A DNA stretch of 64,000 bases from assembly GCA_949358305.1 (NCBI GenBank), contig OX442314.1, positions 39,405,211 to 39,469,210 of the forward strand, in the 5' to 3' direction. This document shows positions 47,711-58,083 of this stretch, in pieces. This stretch comes from Strigamia acuminata. Taxonomy: Eukaryota; Arthropoda; Chilopoda; Geophilomorpha; Linotaeniidae. Position 1 is the stretch's first letter. The number at the start of each line of letters is the position of its first letter. The position numbers were made by a program, and so were the translations under genes. The notes beneath the pieces are model-generated. The model was not told the origin of the DNA and ran no database searches. It saw only the letters and a list, made by a program, of their open reading frames with translations.

Positions 47711-48640
47711 AATCAGAAAACGGCGGCGAGTTGAGCTCCAGATGGGGGAAGCATAGGAGATAGCGGGTTGGACTTTGGATTTAATATATGATGTCAGTTC
47801 GCGCTTGGACAGGACTTTGCGGATGCGAGTGACAATGAAAACAGTCCTGGATAGAAATTTAGTTAGGTTCAGAATGTGTAAAGCGAAGATAAGGTGAGGG
47901 CAAGGCCCAGGACCGTGACGGAGTGGGAAGGGTAAGGAGCGTTAGTACGGTGGCTACTAAAGGTGATAGTGCTAGTCTTGTCAGGGTTTAGGGACATGTC
48001 ATGACAGGTGTACCAATCAGAGAGGCAGAAAACAGGTCAAGGGGAGCAGGCAGGGCAGTCGACTGAGTAAGGAAATTGTCGTCAACGAAGGAGCGGATGA
48101 GAGAAACGAGGGGAAGGTCAAGGATCGGGCTGGAGAGAGAGTAGTAACACAGCGGGCCGATCACTGAGCCTTGGACAACCGCACGGGAAGTGGGATAAAC
48201 AGTGGCTGAGGGGTCAAAGGTGACATGGAAGGAACGGTCGGTGAGGTACGAGGAGACGAGTCGAAGAGGTTTAGGGCCGATCAATTTATAGGTAAGGGAG
48301 TCGAGGACACAGTTGTGGGGGGAGAGTCAAAGGCTTTAGAGACGTCCGTATTCGCAAGGTGATGGTAACGACCGCTATCGACGATGTCCAGGTTCAGAGA
48401 GAAGATGAGGAGCAGGGCATTTGAGCCAGGATGGGATCCGAATTGGTTTGGGGGGGAGGGACTGGGCGAGAATAGGACGGATCTGCATGAAGATACAGTG
48501 GTCAGCAAGTTTACTCAGCGGAGGCAGAGAGGAGATGGGACGGCAGTTGGATACAGTCAAAATATCCCCACCCTTGTGGATAGGGGTGATGACGGCATGT
48601 TTCCACTCACGGGGAGTATTGGGCAGTGTCAATGATAACA
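47711..48640 (-). pseudogene. LINE reverse transcriptase, 5'-truncated and frameshifted
   Basis: The minus strand shows, in several phases, WKHAVITPIHKGGD, NCRPISSLPPLSKLADH, NTDVSKAFD (RT motif A), LTDRSFHVTF, VVQGSVIGPLCYYSL (motif B), SFVDDNFL (motif C) and DMSLNPDKT (motif D/E), then SYASPIWSS and FLIPL up to the inserted gypsy element. These are the RT blocks of jockey/CR1-type LINEs. At least three frameshifts occur. No endonuclease is present; the element starts within RT, as expected for 5' truncation during target-primed reverse transcription. Confidence 0.85.
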
Positions 48641-48944
48641 AACTCATAACTCATAACAAACTCATAACAAACTAGAAGAATCTGGGAATTTGCCAACTAA
48701 ACATCTGCAGTTTCAAGATTGTGCTCCTAGAACTATTTGGGTGTAGTCTGTTAGCACATGAGCTTAATGGGACCACCACTTTTATTAATTGAACTCACTA
48801 TAAACACTTTTTATCAGTGATTTTTGCATTCTTATCTGGCAAAATTCACTCCCCTTCCAATGGCGAAATAAGCTACCGCAAGGAGGAAAATTTCAAATCC
48901 GTAAGTCAGATAGCGCATTCAATAGGCTCAATGATTGTGTGTAC

Positions 48945-49610
48945 TGTTACGAATCAACTTAGATGTTTTAATTGATTTGATCTGAATTTACGCGCAAGGT
49001 GATGTTAGCGCAAACCAGTGGGCAAAGTTCGTAGATTTACTCTGTTTGTTCCGTCGTCAGATGCGGATATCGGACGGTGAATAAACTTAGCTCGCTGTAA
49101 CACACATTATTTATATTCGACGGGCTCAATCTCACGTTGTGGGTCTTTACGTTTAAAAAGGAATGAGTATGCGCGGTGATATTCATAAGCAGGTGGGCGT
49201 AGAATGTCACAGGCATGCGAAGTGATAAAAGGTGGGCAAAAAGAGGCGCTATTAAGTGTTAAATTAGAAGTGCGCGTGTTAAGACGCAAATTAAACGTTG
49301 ACAAACTCAAATCAATCTCAGAGGTGTTAACTCGTTGAAAGGAGAATGAGAAGTGTGGATTATAGATGAAAGTAGTGACCAGGTAAACATGAGTCATGTG
49401 ACCAGGTCTATTGAAGTGGGTGAGGGGGTGAAAAATAAGGTTAATTGTTGGAAATAATAAGATGCGCGCAAAGAAGCTGCGCATGTATTAATAGGTGAAT
49501 CATCGATGTTAGATGAAAAGAGAGATTGGGAAAAAATAAGAAAACTTAAGATTGGGTCAGTCTAAGTCAGAAATGAATAAAAAAGAAGGGTGGGTAACCT
49601 GCCCGTGACA
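48945..49610. repeat. probable solo LTR with GTAC target duplication
   Basis: 666 bp starting TGTTACGAATCAAC and ending GCCCGTGACA, flanked on both sides by GTAC (48941-48944 and 49611-49614). The ends are weakly inverted (TGTTACG / TGTCACG). It contains no gene. TG...CA ends and a direct 4-bp flank suggest an LTR left after recombination, but no second copy is in the window for proof. Confidence 0.5.
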
Positions 49611-49619
49611 GTACGTACA

Positions 49620-50235
49620 CACATTAAGGTGTGGGAACACACCGAAAATAATAAACCTTGCACCTATTTTATTTTATATTAATTGATTAATTAATATAAA
49701 CTCTGCTGTGTCAGCTTCACACCTAACCTTCTCTGTTGAGATCATTTCATTAAAATCAGCACAAGCATTTAAATACAAACAGAAATAAGATTTAAAAATT
49801 ATAATAATCATACCCCGTAAAATGCAAAATCAGCAACTTTTTGTAAAGAGATGTCGTGTTTTGAATTGCCTAGTTCTGTCTCCGAGTGATTGTATTGAAA
49901 ACAGCATTTATCAAATTTACAAGACACATCACACTTTTTTTTCATCGATGTTGATAATGTGTTCACACCTGCATCCAGATCGTTTAAAACGGAAACCATC
50001 TGCAAGCGATAATGATTTTTGACTTGCCATTAAATATTTTATTTTAAACCGTTTTCTTACTTTTTTATCGAGAAGAATTCTTCGGCAGCATCCTTAAACT
50101 TGGCATGAATAATGGAATCTAACGTGCTGCTTGAAACCGATTCGACTTCAGACTTAAGTCTTTTCTATAATTTTTGTTAGTTGTAAGTTTTAAATTAGCT
50201 ATATAATCAGTAGTTCAAGTAATGTCACTAGATGT
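49620..50235. other. no gene recognised
   Basis: AT-rich spacer with no motif. Confidence 0.45.
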
Positions 50236-50240
50236 AGTTA

Positions 50241-50393
50241 CTATACTCTTTCCAAACTCAAGAAGAGCCCTGGAAGCTGGGCTCCCATTGGCCTACCTGT
50301 AACTGCAATGCAACTACTGCTACACTAGTGAGATAGCTCGGCCCTATGGGAGCCCAGCTTCCAGGGCTCTTCTTGAGTTCGGAAAGAGTATAG
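50241..50393. mobile_element. 153-bp hairpin element (MITE or hairpin RNA locus)
   Basis: The arms begin CTATACTCTTTCC and pair nearly perfectly for about 48 bp (one mismatch in AACTC / AACTC flanks), enclosing a loop of about 55 bases. Flanks are TTA...TGC without a clear duplication. Either a tiny inverted-repeat transposon or a locus able to make a long hairpin RNA. Confidence 0.7.
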
Positions 50394-50394
50394 T

Positions 50395-50966
50395 GCAGTT
50401 TTTGTGTTATTTGCCATTCCTGTAAACTTGAGCCCTATGATGGAATGTAGACAAACTCAATACTCTCTGTATCTCACCAGCAATGTTAAGTAAAACGAAT
50501 TTTGGTATTTTCAGTTTTTTTTTTAACAGAAGGCGAATTTCGCACTCGCCGCCATTATCAGAGATTTGATTCTGAGCCATCCACCACTTCATGATGAAAA
50601 ATGAAGTTCCTAAGTAGATGTTCAAAATACACATTAGTTCGTACATTTTCTAAATTTTACAATATTTTAAGGAATGGTTTATTGAATCGTGATATTTTTA
50701 ATTTTTGAGAAACAAACTGTTTCAAAATGGCTGAATTGAAAGAAATTTCTGTTGGAGTTCATAATAATAACATCACGTTGATACCCGTTTGTGGTAGTGT
50801 TAATGGGGACCCTGGGGACGGTAAAGCACATGCGCATAAGTGGCTTGGTTCTCAGCCAATCACAACAATCGCATGTAAGAATCAAGTGTGCATTATGGGC
50901 ACAGATTATGGGATAAAGAAGGTATTCTGACGCGACGGCAAGACAACAGCAACCATTGGGTGGTAT
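50395..50966. other. no gene recognised
   Basis: Two short frames, one on each strand (50407-50646 minus; 50727-50930 plus, starting MAELKEISVGVHNNN). Neither matches a known family. Confidence 0.3.
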
Positions 50967-50967
50967 A

Positions 50968-51288
50968 CCGTACTGCCTCGATTTAACGCCGGGGCGTTTA
51001 TTCATTTTTTCTAGTTGACCCCCCCGGCGTTCATTCAAAGCCCGGCGATTATTCGCGCCGGGCGTCTAACCGAAAAAAAAAATTGGAAAGCCACTCATTG
51101 CTAGCTATTCTTCGATGTTTCGACCAAAAGACCTCTCAAAACGTTTAAAAAACGTTTCAACCCGGCGTTTAAACAAACCCGGCGTTCATTTAAGGCCGGC
51201 GTTTATTGCCATTTCGTCCTCAGTTTGCCCGGCGCTTAATCAGGAGCCGGCGTTTAGATACGACCGGCGTTAAATCGAGGCAGTACGG
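50968..51288. mobile_element. 321-bp MITE rich in a GCCGGCGTT motif
   Basis: The ends CCGTACTGCCTCGATTTAAC and inverse match over 25 bp and are flanked by TA. The interior repeats the word CCGGCGTT or its complement about ten times in both directions, each followed by TAAT/TTATT-like bases. Tc1/mariner-type target site. Confidence 0.85.
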
Positions 51289-51728
51289 TAGTTAGAATTA
51301 ATCTTCAGCCATCCACTCGTTTCGAGGAGGGAAATTTGAGTTTGTTTATCTTAAACTATATTTAAGATTGTAAATGTTCAAGAATTGTCGAAAAACAGGA
51401 GAATAATTTAACAAATTTCGGTATTTTTAGGATTTTGAAGGCGAATCATTCTGAAATCAAATCTCACCGCCATTTTTTCGCAACTCAATCCGGAGCCATC
51501 CACTCCTCCTTGATGGGAATTTCAAATTGTACAATGGATGGTAAGTACTATTTTAAAATTTAACATTTCGGTGTTTTTAATTTTTACGAAACTTGATGAA
51601 TAAATTTCGCCTCAAATTAAATATGAAATAAGATATTGCTTATGAATATTAAAATTTATAAAATAAATTTTTTTCCCCTACTATAGTTCGTGCACGGTAT
51701 CTTCTTGATGCTAAATTCGTACTGCGCA

Positions 51729-51972
51729 TCCCATTCTGCGCAGACGATTTTCTAATTCCAGTTGTTATTTAGCAGTATTAAGCCTAATATTAGGCCTAAT
51801 AATGCTAAAATAAAGTAAATAAACAACAATAAACTCATAATTAAAAGTAATTTACAACGTAGTAACAAAATATTTTTGTTTATTTACCTTATTTTCGCAT
51901 TATTAGGCCTAATATTAGGCTTAATACTGCCATACAACAACTGGAATTAGACAATCGTCTGCCAAAATGGGA
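51729..51972. mobile_element. 244-bp fold-back element
   Basis: Arms of about 95 bp begin TCCCATT and contain CAGACGAT, TCTAATTCCAGTTGTT and AAGCCTAATATTAGGCCTAA (itself palindromic). They pair with a few differences and enclose a short AT-rich centre. No target duplication is obvious. Confidence 0.75.
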
Positions 51973-51984
51973 TTAAATTTGTTA

Positions 51985-52100
51985 CATTTAATGAATTTTA
52001 ATGAATTTTGATGAAATTTAATGAATTTTAATGAATTTTGATGAAATTTAATGAATTTTGATGAAATTTAATGAATTTTAATGAATTTTGATGAAATTCC
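51985..52100. repeat. AT-rich tandem repeat
   Basis: Repeats of AATGAATTTTGATGAAATTT and shorter TTTAATGAA variants, about six copies. Confidence 0.85.
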
Positions 52101-52394
52101 TCCATTACAGCCAGCCAAGTGTCACACAACACAGACGACAGCATTTTTAGTGCTACTACTGCAACAGTTGAAATCATGCCTGCACCGACTACATTGTTGC
52201 AACCCGAAGAATCACACGAGGATCACTCACAGCAATTGCCGTCGACTTCCTGGACAAAACAACTAGCTAAAAAAGACGCCAATTATTAAAAAAAAATGGA
52301 ACAAAAAATAGAAAAATTGAAACGATGTGTGAAAACAACAAAATAAAAAATCCGCAGGAAAGACAAAAGCAAAGTGTCAACCTACCCAACAGAC

Positions 52395-52634
52395 ATGAAA
52401 ACAAGCAAAGCTGATGTCATTAAAGCAGCATCGAATTACCTGAGTGGACCACAACTTGATTTCTTTGCTGCTCAAATCAATCTGGGCCAAAGAGCAAAAA
52501 AGTGAAGGCGCTGGTCGGATGAAAACAAACTTTTGGCTCTATCACTGCATTACATGGGTGCAAAATGCTATCGCTTTTTAAGCAGAATATTTAATATTCA
52601 AACTGTTCGATGTGTGCAACAGTTTAACTTTTAA
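52395..52634 (+). pseudogene. P-element/THAP9-like transposase N-terminal region
   Basis: The frame reads ADVIKAASNYLSGPQLDFFA and AQINLGQRAKK, a TGA at 52503-52505, then RRWSDENKLLALSLHYMGAK and CYRFLSRIFNI. The order Q(I/L).L...kk.RRW...eK..aLsL....  .YrFLr..F is the helical segment after the THAP domain in P/THAP9 transposases. An in-frame stop and absence of the catalytic core mark a fragment. It complements the pieces at 6425 and 13540. Confidence 0.65.
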
Positions 52635-52639
52635 AAAAA

Positions 52640-53560
52640 GCAAGGTCATGCGAAAACCATTGCAGGGTGATACTGGTAACAGCTGAAACAGATACGAACT
52701 AAATTCAATTTGCATTTCAGAGAAACTCAACTAAAAGCGAGGAGCAGAGGGACACGATAGGAACACAAAATGAGTTATTATAATCAATAATGTCAAATAA
52801 GGAGAATCTTAAAACCCAACCTTATATTTATTCTAGAAACAGACAACACGTGACGATATGGTAACACCGTCCATCATGTTGCTGGCAACAGCCCTCTGAC
52901 AACAAAGACTAATTCATTTTTACAAAGCGTGCAGCAGCAACCCCCCCCCCCCCCCGACGCCCATCACTTTACTCAACCCCGGGTGATGCGCATGAACACT
53001 TAAGCGACTTCGAGTTAAGACACATTGTATTTTCAATTTTTTTCATGATAGCTGCATTAAAAACGTCTAAAACGACTTGATTTAGACTTTTTGAATACAG
53101 GTTAAAGTACATTTTATCCACGTTAAAGCGCTTTTTAACATGTAAAAGTGCATTTTAACACGTAAAGTTTATTTTGACACTTATCATAAATGTTGTTTTT
53201 GTTGGTTGTTGCATTTAAATAAACCAGGCCGGATATCAGTTGAAACAGAACAATATGTATTTATTCCGTGCGACGTGCGAACAGCTCGTCAGCTAAGCAA
53301 CTGAGTTTAGCTATAAAGTTTGTCAGTGCAAAAGCTTACCGGATCTTCAAGAGCTATCGAAACATTTCCTGCAGTACCAGAAATGAATCCAGCCCACATA
53401 TCATATCTAAAAAAAAATGGCTGCAAGTATGGATCAAGAAAAAGTAGTCAGCTTGTGTTTTGACATGTCTTTGCATTCTAACTTGCATTAAGATGAGTAC
53501 AAAAACATCATACATGGTTACACAAAGCATACAGCCAGGAAACATAGAATTTTCCTTGCG
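52640..53560. other. no gene recognised; poly-C tract
   Basis: Contains a run of 15 C at 52941-52955 and imperfect repeats of GTAAAAGTGCATTTTAACA near 53100-53170. No coding signal. Confidence 0.45.
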
Positions 53561-53561
53561 C

Positions 53562-53650
53562 AATATGCCCTCATTTTTGTTATTACAGGTTTGTTTGGAA
53601 AAGCATAGACACATCCAATGTGTAATTATTTCACTGAAAGTGGAATGGAT
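53562..53650. repeat. dispersed repeat, second copy of 2563-2662
   Basis: Matches the copy at 2563 with few substitutions, including the TTATTACAG / GTTTGTTTGG junction. Confidence 0.6.
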
Positions 53651-54076
53651 TTGTCAGTTTAAAAAAATACTTTTTGAAGTAACTGTGTTTGAATGTGGTT
53701 TCCAATTTAATTTTTTTCATTATTCTATTTTTATCTACCAGATCCAATATATCAAATACAATATCAGATGAACCATTTCTTACCTGGCACACACTTTATC
53801 AGATGCCACAATTCCTACATCATGTAAATGAGGCCCTCAAAACAAATAGTTCATCCAAGGATAAAATTAAAAATTGTTCAGGCTATTCAGAAACATTTAT
53901 TAAGCTATCTTTTGTATACAGTATATATGCTGTAACGTATATCTTTCTTTCTATGGATTCCCAAGCAATCCTATCATCAGAAAGCAATGGATAGATTGGT
54001 TTACTAACTTGTTTGGCAATGAAAATGTGTGGTTTCATTTGTAATAAAAAAAACTTTTGCAAAATTTTACAATAAA

Positions 54077-55450
54077 CGGCGGGGACCAAATTGGCGACGG
54101 CCAAATTGGCGACGGCCAAATTTGCGATTGCAAATTGGCGATGGGTCAAATTGGCGACGGCCAAATCGAAAATTGCAAATTGGCGATCGCCGAACCCATT
54201 GAATGGGAACCGCGTTCTCAAATTGGCGAGCTCCCAAATTAGCGAGCTCCCAAATTGGCAATGGGTCAAATTGGCGATGGGTCATATTGGCGATGGGTCA
54301 AATTGGCGATGGGTCAAATTGGCGATGGGTCAAATTGGCGATGGGTCAAATTGGCGATGGGTCAAATTGGCGATGGGTCAAATTGGCGATGGGTCAAATT
54401 GGCGATGGGTCAAATTGGCGATGGGTCAAATTGGCGATCGCGAGAAAACGCGAGAAAACACGAGAATTTCACACAAGAATCTCGTGTCTTCTCTCGTTTT
54501 CTAATAACAATGTAAAAAATGTTTTTTATCACTTGTTTTATATTGTCAGGAAACCAGAGCTTCTAGAACAAACTTTTTCCCATTTTTTCCCATTTATTCT
54601 GTAAATAAGGAATAAAAAAACTTGATTTTAGCCTAAATAAAGTTTGTTTTTATTTTAATATTGATTTAATTTTTTTTTTGAACGTTAATTGGCATTATAA
54701 AGTGTGTACACACTGGCCTGATCAATCAATGGAAAAAACACCGCCCAAAACACCGTATCTATTACAAAATGCGCGCCGGCAGACTGCTTAGCGCATTTAC
54801 CCGGTGCTTCACTGCAGCACATTGACGCCATTTTTTTTCAGTTTTTTACCGTTTTTCATGGTTTTCAACTGGTTTTAACTCGTTTTTATCATTTTTTTAT
54901 GATTTCTTAGAGTTTTTTTTTCATTTTTAAACCGTTTTTTACGGTTTTTAATGTTTTTTTCCCAATCTTTTTCGGTTTTTTGGTGATTTTTCAGGTTTTT
55001 TTTTAACTTTTAATCGGTTTTTCATAGTTTTTAATAATTTTTTTGGTTTTAATACGTGTTTTATCATCTTTTACGTGTTTTTACAATTTTAATAGTGTTT
55101 CTTACAATTTTTTACTTGTGTTTTCTCGCGATCGCCAATTTGACCCATCGCCAATTTGACCCATCGCCAATTTGGGAGCTCGCCAATTTGACCCATCGCC
55201 AATTTGGGAGCTCGCCAATTTGACCCATCGCCAATTTGGGAGCTCGACAATTTGACCCATCGCCAATTTGGGAGCTCGACAATTTGACCCATCGCCAATT
55301 TGGGAGCTCGACAATTTGACCCATCGCTAATTTGGAAGCTCGCCAATTTGAAATCGTATTGAACTAATTAGGCATTTTAAATTCGGCGCCAAATATGCCC
55401 ATCGCCAATTTGGGATCGTCGCCAATTTGGCCATCGCCAATTTGGTCCGC
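54077..55450. mobile_element. 1.4 kb fold-back element with arms of 16-bp tandem repeats
   Basis: The left arm holds about twelve copies of CAAATTGGCGATGGGT (54255-54440). The right arm holds the complement (55130-55330), alternating with GGGAGCTCGCCAATTT units. Outer ends share GGACCAAATTGGCGA in inverted orientation (54078 and 55446), and inner ends share GGCGATCGCGAGAAAAC. The 700-bp centre is T-rich and non-coding. Arms built from tandem repeats recall Drosophila foldback elements. Long frames within it are repeat artefacts. Confidence 0.85.
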
Positions 55451-55454
55451 GTCG

Positions 55455-56178
55455 ATGGACCCCAATGCCTTCCAGACGGCAATTCTTCTACCTCACGCTA
55501 AAGCAACAGTGTGAATATAAAACTTAGTAAATCTAATAAAATTAATTACTTTTACATTCCTTTAGCAGAAATTTTAAATTAATTATCCCTTTTAGCCAAC
55601 ACAAATTGAAAAAAAAATGCCGTGCCTCGTATTTTCTGTGATGAAAATTCAGGAACAACTCCATCCATTAAAGGAAAGGCAGATGATGAAAACTTGTCAG
55701 TTTTGAAAAAAGTAAATATAAAAATATAAATATAAAAATATAAATATAAAAATATAAATATGAACATATATACACATAATAATATTATTAAATGTCATCA
55801 ATTGTAGCATCCAAACATCATGGTACTAACAGCCACAAAAACAGTAACCTTTCAACGACAGTTTGCTTTATGTTCCTCACAAACAGTAAATCATGTCAAA
55901 TTACTCACATCAACTCTTGTGCAAACTACTGCTCCAGAGACACACAGTATTGGTGTTCAAACCTATGCGGAGCACACTAAAGAAATTAATGGAATTGTTA
56001 ACAAAAAATTACAATTATCAGAGGTTATTCACACTTCCATTTCACCTGCGATCACAGAAGTTGGTAAGAAAATGACGGATCAGACTAGCGATGCTGGAAA
56101 TTTAATTATTATTAATTATTTGAATAATATTCATGACAAATGCTTCATTTCTAACAGAGGAGGTGAAACCCTTTCTGT
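55455..56178. other. unassigned sequence, possible decayed ORF
   Basis: A 200-codon frame (55820-56428) is open but crosses the LTR and primer site at 56179-56354, so it is unlikely to be one protein. The first 100 codons are Thr-rich and match nothing. An AT microsatellite lies at 55718-55765. Confidence 0.3.
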
Positions 56179-56343
56179 CCACGGGCGACTTTTGGCGCCA
56201 CGTGCTGTTGACCTCTGGTCACTGCCCAGTGCCCAGGCAACCCAGCGGTTGACCTTTGCTCTTATTCTATTTTATTTGGAAATAAAGACATTCCTCTTGG
56301 TTTTCTCAACTAAACCACATCGTCTCGCTTATTTTATCTCACA
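56179..56343 (+). repeat. probable 5' LTR end preceding a tRNA-Ser primer site
   Basis: Begins TGTCCACGGGCGAC and ends ATCTCACA directly before TGGCGCAGTCG at 56344. It contains AATAAAG (about 56281). The start is a guess based on the TG; no second LTR is present. Confidence 0.4.
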
Positions 56344-56354
56344 TGGCGCAGTCG
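56344..56354 (+). other. primer binding site, tRNA-Ser type
   Basis: TGGCGCAGTCG, identical to the site at 9477-9487, immediately follows an LTR-like CACA end. Confidence 0.65.
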
Positions 56355-56464
56355 ACGCTACTTATCTAAAGGGAATCGCCGTTTATTCGCATACATTCAC
56401 GCACGAAAAATTCGAACTTTTACCGTAAGCAATCGCGCAATTGTTTGTCATCGCATCGAAGAAA

Positions 56465-56818
56465 ATGTCCGCCACGTCCAACGCCATCTTCTTAAACACC
56501 GCGGACAACGCCACACTGTTACGTTCCACAAACGATTCGCTGCTGAATCGGTTCGTGGTCGCCGAGTTACGTGTCGCGTGCGATACCAGGGGAATCCCGG
56601 TCCCTGCTGGCGCAAGCAAGGACGCGCTCGTCGCCGCCCTGCTCGCACAGGTGACCACGGATTTAAGTGAAATTAGTAGTGACCAAGAAACACACAATTG
56701 GGCGCCTTCTTTATCGAACAGTGAAATTAGTAGTGACCAAGAGACACATGATTGGGCGCTTTTTTCGTCGCGAATTCCTTCAACAATGCGGAGAAAGTGC
56801 TCTCGGACGTTTCGCTAG
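56465..56818 (+). pseudogene. gag 5' fragment with SAP-like motif
   Basis: An ATG about 110 bp after the primer site opens 117 codons. Residues 26-62 read LNRFVVAELRVACDTRGIPV then GASKDALVAALLAQ, a SAP-like helix pair (LxVxELRxxCxxRGI...G.K..LV..L) found in some gypsy gag proteins, possibly for chromatin binding. Two direct repeats of SEISSDQETH follow (about 56668-56756). The frame ends at 56818 without capsid or zinc knuckle, so the element is truncated. Confidence 0.55.
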
Positions 56819-56859
56819 ACACGTCGCACCGACCGATGACCGGCAACGGCTGCAATTCT

Positions 56860-57130
56860 AGTGTTTATTTGTTAATTTGTTTATTCCTTTATTTTTTTTA
56901 ATTTAGAATTTACACCATCAGTGATCAGTAATATGAAATACACCCACAAATAGAAAAATAATGATTTTAATATTTTATTTTATTTTTTTAAAATCATAAA
57001 AATTATAAAAATCCATAAAAATCGATTTAAAAAAATGAAAATAAATGTAACATCAGTTTTCCAAAGTAACTGGTAGTTTAAAAATTTAAAATAGCAACAA
57101 AATTATGAAATAAGCAGAATTTTAGTCCTG
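56860..57130. other. no gene recognised
   Basis: AT-rich spacer. Confidence 0.4.
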
Positions 57131-57135
57131 TTGCT

Positions 57136-57576
57136 GTGGTTTTGTTGTGGCTTTTGCCCTACATTCGCGCTACGCCCATGCGCGTGGAGCGCCAACCAAC
57201 GATAAGTAAAAAGCCTTATGACATGGAACTTGATGAGCCAGACATGAAGTTACATGCGGAAATAAATACAAATGTTATTTTAAAATTATGCCAATTTTTG
57301 CTCTTTTCAGATACAACAAAAAAAAGTATACCTGAAAATTTCGTGGTTTCACTACAGAGTTTGTTTCTCTTGTTTAATATCTGCCATGTGTGCAGCGCAA
57401 AAGATGTTTATGAAACAATTGAAAAGGTTATGGGAGCAGTGATAACATTAAATCAAAATTGCATTTATTGCAACAACACATTTCAATGGTCAAATTGTCA
57501 ATTTATTTGCAGGTCACCAATTAGAAATGTAGAAATAGCAGCAGTTAAGTTTTTAGAGTTTAATGTACGCTTTTAA
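57136..57576 (+). pseudogene. upstream region of a Kolobok-type transposase
   Basis: The frame reads MRVERQPTISKKPYDMELDE, NFVVSLQSLFLLFNICHVC, NQNCIYCNNTFQWSNCQF and SPIRNVEIAAVKFLEF. The pattern of a C..C pair, a hydrophobic block, a second C..C plus W.SQ-like segment, and N..lAA...fsG precedes the DGRCDS core in the family represented at 25032-25686. Here the WSSQP is changed to WSNCQ and the core is missing. Confidence 0.45.
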
Positions 57577-57579
57577 CGG

Positions 57580-58060
57580 CTCGTTGTTTCTCGATGTACG
57601 GATAGCCGTTGGGGCCATGCTGAATGTTTCTCTTTTCTATTTTATTGTAAATAATGGTCTGTTTTGATGTACAGAGATTGTTGCACGTGCTTGTGCACGC
57701 CCGTTGATTATTGTAGTTAGTTGTACGTTTGAAGTTAACGATTAAACATCGTTTTTTCTTGCATTCCTCGTCGCTGACGAGTTTCTTGTGTTCGGTGCGC
57801 GAGCGGGCTTTTCGAATCGCCGCCATTTTGTGCCAGAGCTTTTTCAAGTTGTTTTTTCCACCCGATATTCGAGAACGATTATGTTCAAGGCTGCGAATCG
57901 TTTTTCCAGCTTCGGCAGGCAATTTGATGATGATGATGGACAAGTTAGGAAAAGAGACATGCGCAAGTCATTCGAGCGCGAGAAGGCAGAAGTCAATATG
58001 TTATAACTCGTAGAGGTCCAGCAGCGGTCGCGACAACAGTTTGCTGGAAACATCGGGTTT
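57580..58060. other. unassigned, should contain the LTR that precedes a tRNA-His primer site
   Basis: The mildly coding-looking frames on both strands contradict one another and match nothing. TGTTATAACTCG (58000) and a TTTGCTGGAAACA end (about 58052) could be LTR pieces. Confidence 0.3.
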
Positions 58061-58064
58061 TTTC

Positions 58065-58083
58065 TGGTGCCGTGACCAGGATT
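58065..58083 (+). other. primer binding site, tRNA-His type
   Basis: TGGTGCCGTGACCAGGATT is the reverse complement of the usual animal tRNA-His 3' end including CCA, over all 19 bases as I recall that tRNA. It suggests the 5' part of another LTR retrotransposon, possibly BEL/Pao type. No gag or pol of that element is visible before the next element begins. Confidence 0.65.

Noticed and set aside
52941-52955. Run of 15 C
   Set aside because: A simple homopolymer; possibly a sequencing or assembly weak point but no feature.
54091-54604. Frames of 86-137 codons reading WRWVKLAMGQIGDGSN
   Set aside because: Translation of a 16-bp tandem repeat in all frames; the opposite array gives the same peptide on the other strand.
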